Assembly (NCBI GenBank): GCA_030248295.1
Contig: JASANH010000119.1
Location: 114,090-178,089, forward strand
Length of the DNA: 64,000 nucleotides
Direction: 5' to 3'
Source of the DNA: Mesodorylaimus sp. YZB2_4
Lineage: Eukaryota > Nematoda > Enoplea > Dorylaimida > Dorylaimidae
Shown in pieces: positions 60,479-64,000 of this stretch. Position 1 is the stretch's first letter. Every line of letters begins with the position of its first letter. A program made the translations under genes and the position numbers. A model generated the notes under the pieces. The model ran no database searches. It saw only the letters and a list, made by a program, of their open reading frames with translations, and was not told the DNA's origin.

Positions 60479-62140
60479 ATGAAGGAAAGGTTTTTCGATA
60501 CGCCGATTACTGGCGCATACATCGCCAAAATTATGGAATTTGACGAAGACGCGGTACTCCAAGAAGCTGATGCGAAAAAAAATTGGAATTGGCCAAGGTT
60601 TTATATCAAATATTTTGCGCATAAACCTAAAATGGGACCAGAGGATGAGGAGGATAACCTTCCTAAATCTGTGATTAAAAAAATTCCAACCTCTCATCAT
60701 ATCGATGAAATGCTCAAAAAGCCACCTGATCAAAAATCGGATGCTTCGAATTTGTCGAGTTGGGTTGCCATAGCTCACAATGTCGAGTGCAGTGTTTATC
60801 AGATGTTCAATAACAAACCGCCCATCAAAATGCCAAAATTTTATGCCGCGGGTCCCATAGAAGGGCACAATATTGGAACACTTGTCTTGGAAGACTTGAG
60901 GTAAGCTTTTCTATTTCACACCTCCTGCGAAGTAAAGTGCAAAAAATCAAAGAAAGGTTTGGCTTGTGCATATTGGTTATGAAATTTATGCTATTGAGAG
61001 GTGCTTCCAGTCTGCTGCAGGCAAGGGTGCCAAGTTGGTTCTGGCTGCGTAGAAAAAACCGACGGCTGGATTTCAACAGTGATTCCAGGTATGTGTAAAA
61101 GTGAGTTACAGATGTTGCTTGAGTTGCAAGCAATGGCTGGATGCCCTGCTCTGGGTACTTATCATTTTCGCCAAGCCAGTTTCAGATTTTGTCCATCCTT
61201 CACCAAGCTTGAATTGGCCACGTGTTTTTTAGCTAAGTCTGTAAAATACACTTGCAGATACAGGTCAGTTTACAATATCAGTCCAGTATTTTTGCATAAG
61301 GTCAAGAAATATAAAGCTTACACCTTTTAGCGCCAGGCCGCCATCTGCTCTTTGATTCTCTAAGGCCTGTCTTTGTCACAAATTCTTGCGCCCGTGACCG
61401 AAATCGCCCGCTTTGCAAGGTTGGTGTTTGACTACGAGCATCGACTGGGCTTCGCAAATTCCTTTATTTAAGGATCAAATTGCAGCTTCAAACCATTTTT
61501 CGTCCCAGTCTTGGAAGGAATTCAATCGGCTAAAGAAAAATATCCAAGCCATTTCGGATCGTTAAATATGGAAAAACTTACAAAGCTGGTTCGACATGAA
61601 CCAGTTGGAGCAGCTATGGCTGAACATAGATCGTGCATGCCAGATGTATTAGTCCATGGTGATTTCCATCAAAATAATATTCTCTTTAAAAAAATTCTGA
61701 TGGATCCTTGAGCGATCGGCTGGTAGCAATTATCGATTTTCAAGGATCAGTCAGGTGATATAATTTTATGCAGGTCCTCATCGAACCATATGTACATAGT
61801 CACTCCTTTTTCCAGGGCGTCACCAGCCTATGATTTAGCCCGTCTCTTAGCTATATCAACGACCCCCCAACTTCGGAAACATCATCAGGACGATATTTTG
61901 AGATGTAATTATGAAACATTAAAACCGATTGCAGGCGATAAATTTCAGGTCGCATTCGATCAAGTGGTCTTTTTGTATGAACGTGCACTGGCCTACCAAG
62001 CGCTTTTCCTGATCTGCTGGGTACCAGCCATGATACCCGCCATTGTCAAGGGCGAAGTAGAAGAAGGAAAAAGAGACAAAAATATATTTTTAGGGAATGT
62101 GAAAGATCTTTATGAAAGTTCGATCGGTGCGTTGGAATAG
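60479..62140 (+). pseudogene. CHK/EcKinase-like gene 3, frameshifted
   Basis: Same three-exon plan: about 60479-60900, 61331-61754 and 61816-62140. Exon 1 has ATG 60479, but the conserved glycine-loop segment (GQGFISNIL) is read only in the +1 frame, between an A8 run at ~60575 and ~60640. Exon 2 is 424 bp instead of 426. The WCLTTSIDW segment, the central segment and the catalytic HGDFHQNNILF lie in different frames, with breaks near 61420, 61488 and 61692 (an A7 run). Exon 3 is intact to its TAG. Several indels fall in homopolymers, so sequencing error could account for some. Together they make a decayed copy most likely. Confidence 0.75.
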
Positions 62141-62626
62141 TCAATTCTCCGGCATCGTATGAGGATTCCTCGTTTTTTAAGAACTCCCGCGGTGAAGAGT
62201 CGGGTAGGATTTCTGAGATTTAAGTTCGGTTTATAATAACATTTTGTACCCGACGTCGGGCGCTTTGTGACAGACTGATTGACAGACAGACAAGGAGCAC
62301 CGCAATTTTCGCAATCACTTGTTTTCTTAAGTCTGCACTCGAGCTCAAGTTTGGATCCAAAACGTTCAGGACTCCCTTCGTCCATCATCGTCGATCCCGC
62401 TCAGGGGAGGATCTCGTATGAGCCAGTAATCGAGCGGCTGCGAGTGTTGTAGGGTCAGTCCATCGTACACAGAGGACACTAACGTTACAAGTATGAGCGT
62501 CGCACATGCGCCTTCAGGAACCCGTCTCTAACCGAGACCTGAGTATTCTGGAATTTCACCTTCAACTTGCCAACTTCCAGTTTCGCTTTCATTATTTCAA
62601 CCGCAGATTACTGCGATAAAGTTTTG

Positions 62627-62702
62627 GAACCGCTGGGACTTGAACCCTTATCAGTCGTTTGGAAGTCGAAAATCGTAACCGATCCGACCACAAGGGCCAT
62701 AC
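62627..62702 (-). repeat. tRNA-like segment, possible SINE remnant
   Basis: On the minus strand there is an A-box-like TGGTCGGATCGG, a CTTCCAA loop-like segment and a B-box-like GGTTCAAGTCC. Stems pair poorly, so a working tRNA gene is unlikely. Confidence 0.3.
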
Positions 62703-63285
62703 AAGATGAAAGGTTATCGTGGGAGGTGCAGAAATAATGCATAGGGACACGTTAGTCAATCACACTGAACCATATAATGTAAGAGGTGCCCTGTCTGGTG
62801 GCTGTGTTTGACCATCACTAGCTTGCGCGCTTCTGCTAGCGGCGAATAAAATCAAAACGGTTTGCCCACAAGGACACTCATGAAAACGGCTGAACTTTCG
62901 CACATCTTCAATAGTCGCCAAAGAGCTAAGAAGCAAAGCCTGCGTTCAGGACAGGAATTCAGACAGAATGAGCATTCTGGCTCGAAAACTTGCGCATTCT
63001 GGAATTTCACCATCAACTCGCCACGTTCCAGTGTCTCGGCGATGAATTGCTTCTACCACTTTAGCCTTGATTTTGTCCATCAATGGTTTGGAGAAACGTT
63101 GATACAGTTTTGGGAAAAACATAGCTCCACTTTCAGTTGACTGAATTTAACTGCGTTATTCAAATTTTCCTAAAAAAATCTCTTAAATCTGGATCCGAAC
63201 ACTTGGTGAGGAAAAATCTTTCCTTTTCTTCATTCAGCTATTGCACTTTTATGCATAAAAGACTTTACCAGCACAAAGGAGCTTG

Positions 63286-63643
63286 CCAACCGTCTTAAGT
63301 CGAACTTGACATATCCCATGAATATTGTGCCCGTCTGGCCAACTAGTGCAGTGCTCAGCCCCGAAGTCCTGCGAAGTTTTTTAAATCCTTCCTACTTTGT
63401 TGGGCTTTTGTGGAAAAAAACCCAAAACCTGAAAACCGAGTTTAGAAAAACCCTGCGAGTTTTTCGCACCCTCGGTCTCCTTAACACTCAAGAACTCAAA
63501 GAACTCGCAGGCTTTATGGCACTGACCACAGCTGACCAGCTGGCCGAAGGTTTCCAATATTTTTGCACAGAGCCTTCTTTCGCACCTAGAAGAAACTAAA
63601 ACCTAAAACCATCGATTATGTCGAGTTCAACTTAACGGTTGGC
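63286..63643. mobile_element. MITE family B, full-length copy
   Basis: The left end GCCAACCGTCTTAAGTCGAA is inverted at the right end, which reads GCCAACCGTTAAGTTGAACT on the minus strand. The element is 358 bp with no coding capacity. Parts recur at 31343-31598 and 34378-34520. Confidence 0.65.
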
Positions 63644-64000
63644 TCTCTGAGATCAAGGAGATGTGACTTTGAAAAATCCTTTCAATAAAATGATCGAAAT
63701 TACATATTACATTATACATTGATTGAATTGATTGAAATTACATCATACAATTACATATTGTATAGAAACCCACTTTTTTTTATTTGCAACTACTGTATAT
63801 TTAACTTTTTTTAACACGGACTTCGCGCCTGAATTCATTAACTCAGCGCTAACATATCGGGTGTGCCATAAAGAATGTCCCTCGCAGAAATGGCTTGTTT
63901 TCTTCGGAAGTAGTCACGCTGTAAACTTTACACTGACACAGGCACAGGCACATACTGTAGAGCATTCAATTCTGCATCTGGCAGTCCACTTATTGTGGTG

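Larger units (their letters stand above)
62141..64000. other. Right-hand flank; no gene seen
   Basis: Apart from the tRNA-like segment and the MITE, this is unremarkable sequence with short, unsupported open frames. Near 63.7 kb there is an AT-rich stretch with repeated TACATATTACATTATACATT-like words. Confidence 0.5.

Overview
The window is animal nuclear DNA with spliceosomal introns. Donors are mostly GTAAGT-like and acceptors are short TTTCAG/TTTTAG. The gene content (a titin-like muscle gene, CHK/ecdysteroid-kinase-like genes, a class A neuropeptide receptor, a BEL/Pao retroelement) points to an ecdysozoan invertebrate. A nematode is my best guess, from the short acceptors and the nematode-like look of the CHK proteins. 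No species can be named from sequence alone.

Region 1-35,822 (minus strand) is almost wholly one giant gene that continues past the left edge. I traced 32 coding exons by hand. Every donor/acceptor pair keeps frame, giving about 17.6 kb of coding sequence (about 5,870 residues) in the window. The N-terminal ~1,160 residues resemble vertebrate CCDC141, with a short conserved head followed by spectrin-like helical repeats. Then come I-set Ig domains (16 counted), most lacking the usual disulfide cysteines. A block of five small symmetric proline-rich exons sits among the Ig exons. The gene then enters one exon of at least 6,980 bp, which holds two more Ig cores and an array of 507-bp (169-codon) tandem units rich in Glu, Val, Lys and Thr. 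The overall order is CCDC141-like head, Ig chain, PEVK-like spring. This is notable because, as I recall, human CCDC141 is the immediate same-strand upstream neighbour of TTN.

Region 37,813-40,275 (minus) is a complete three-exon rhodopsin-class peptide receptor of about 512 residues. Region 40.3-51.1 kb has no gene I can support; it holds dispersed repeats, a tRNA-derived SINE, a TA-flanked MITE and a possible LTR-like promoter. Region 51,141-62,140 (plus) is a tandem family of three CHK/EcKinase-like genes with shared exon structure. The first two are intact and the third is broken by several frameshifts. A truncated BEL/Pao pol fragment lies between genes 1 and 2 on the minus strand. The last ~1.9 kb holds a MITE and unique sequence.

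The introns and spacers are crowded with non-autonomous elements: a ~150-180 bp family with about eight copies, SINEs, several inverted-repeat elements and simple repeats. All exon coordinates and family calls come from reading the sequence; none was checked by alignment or transcript data.
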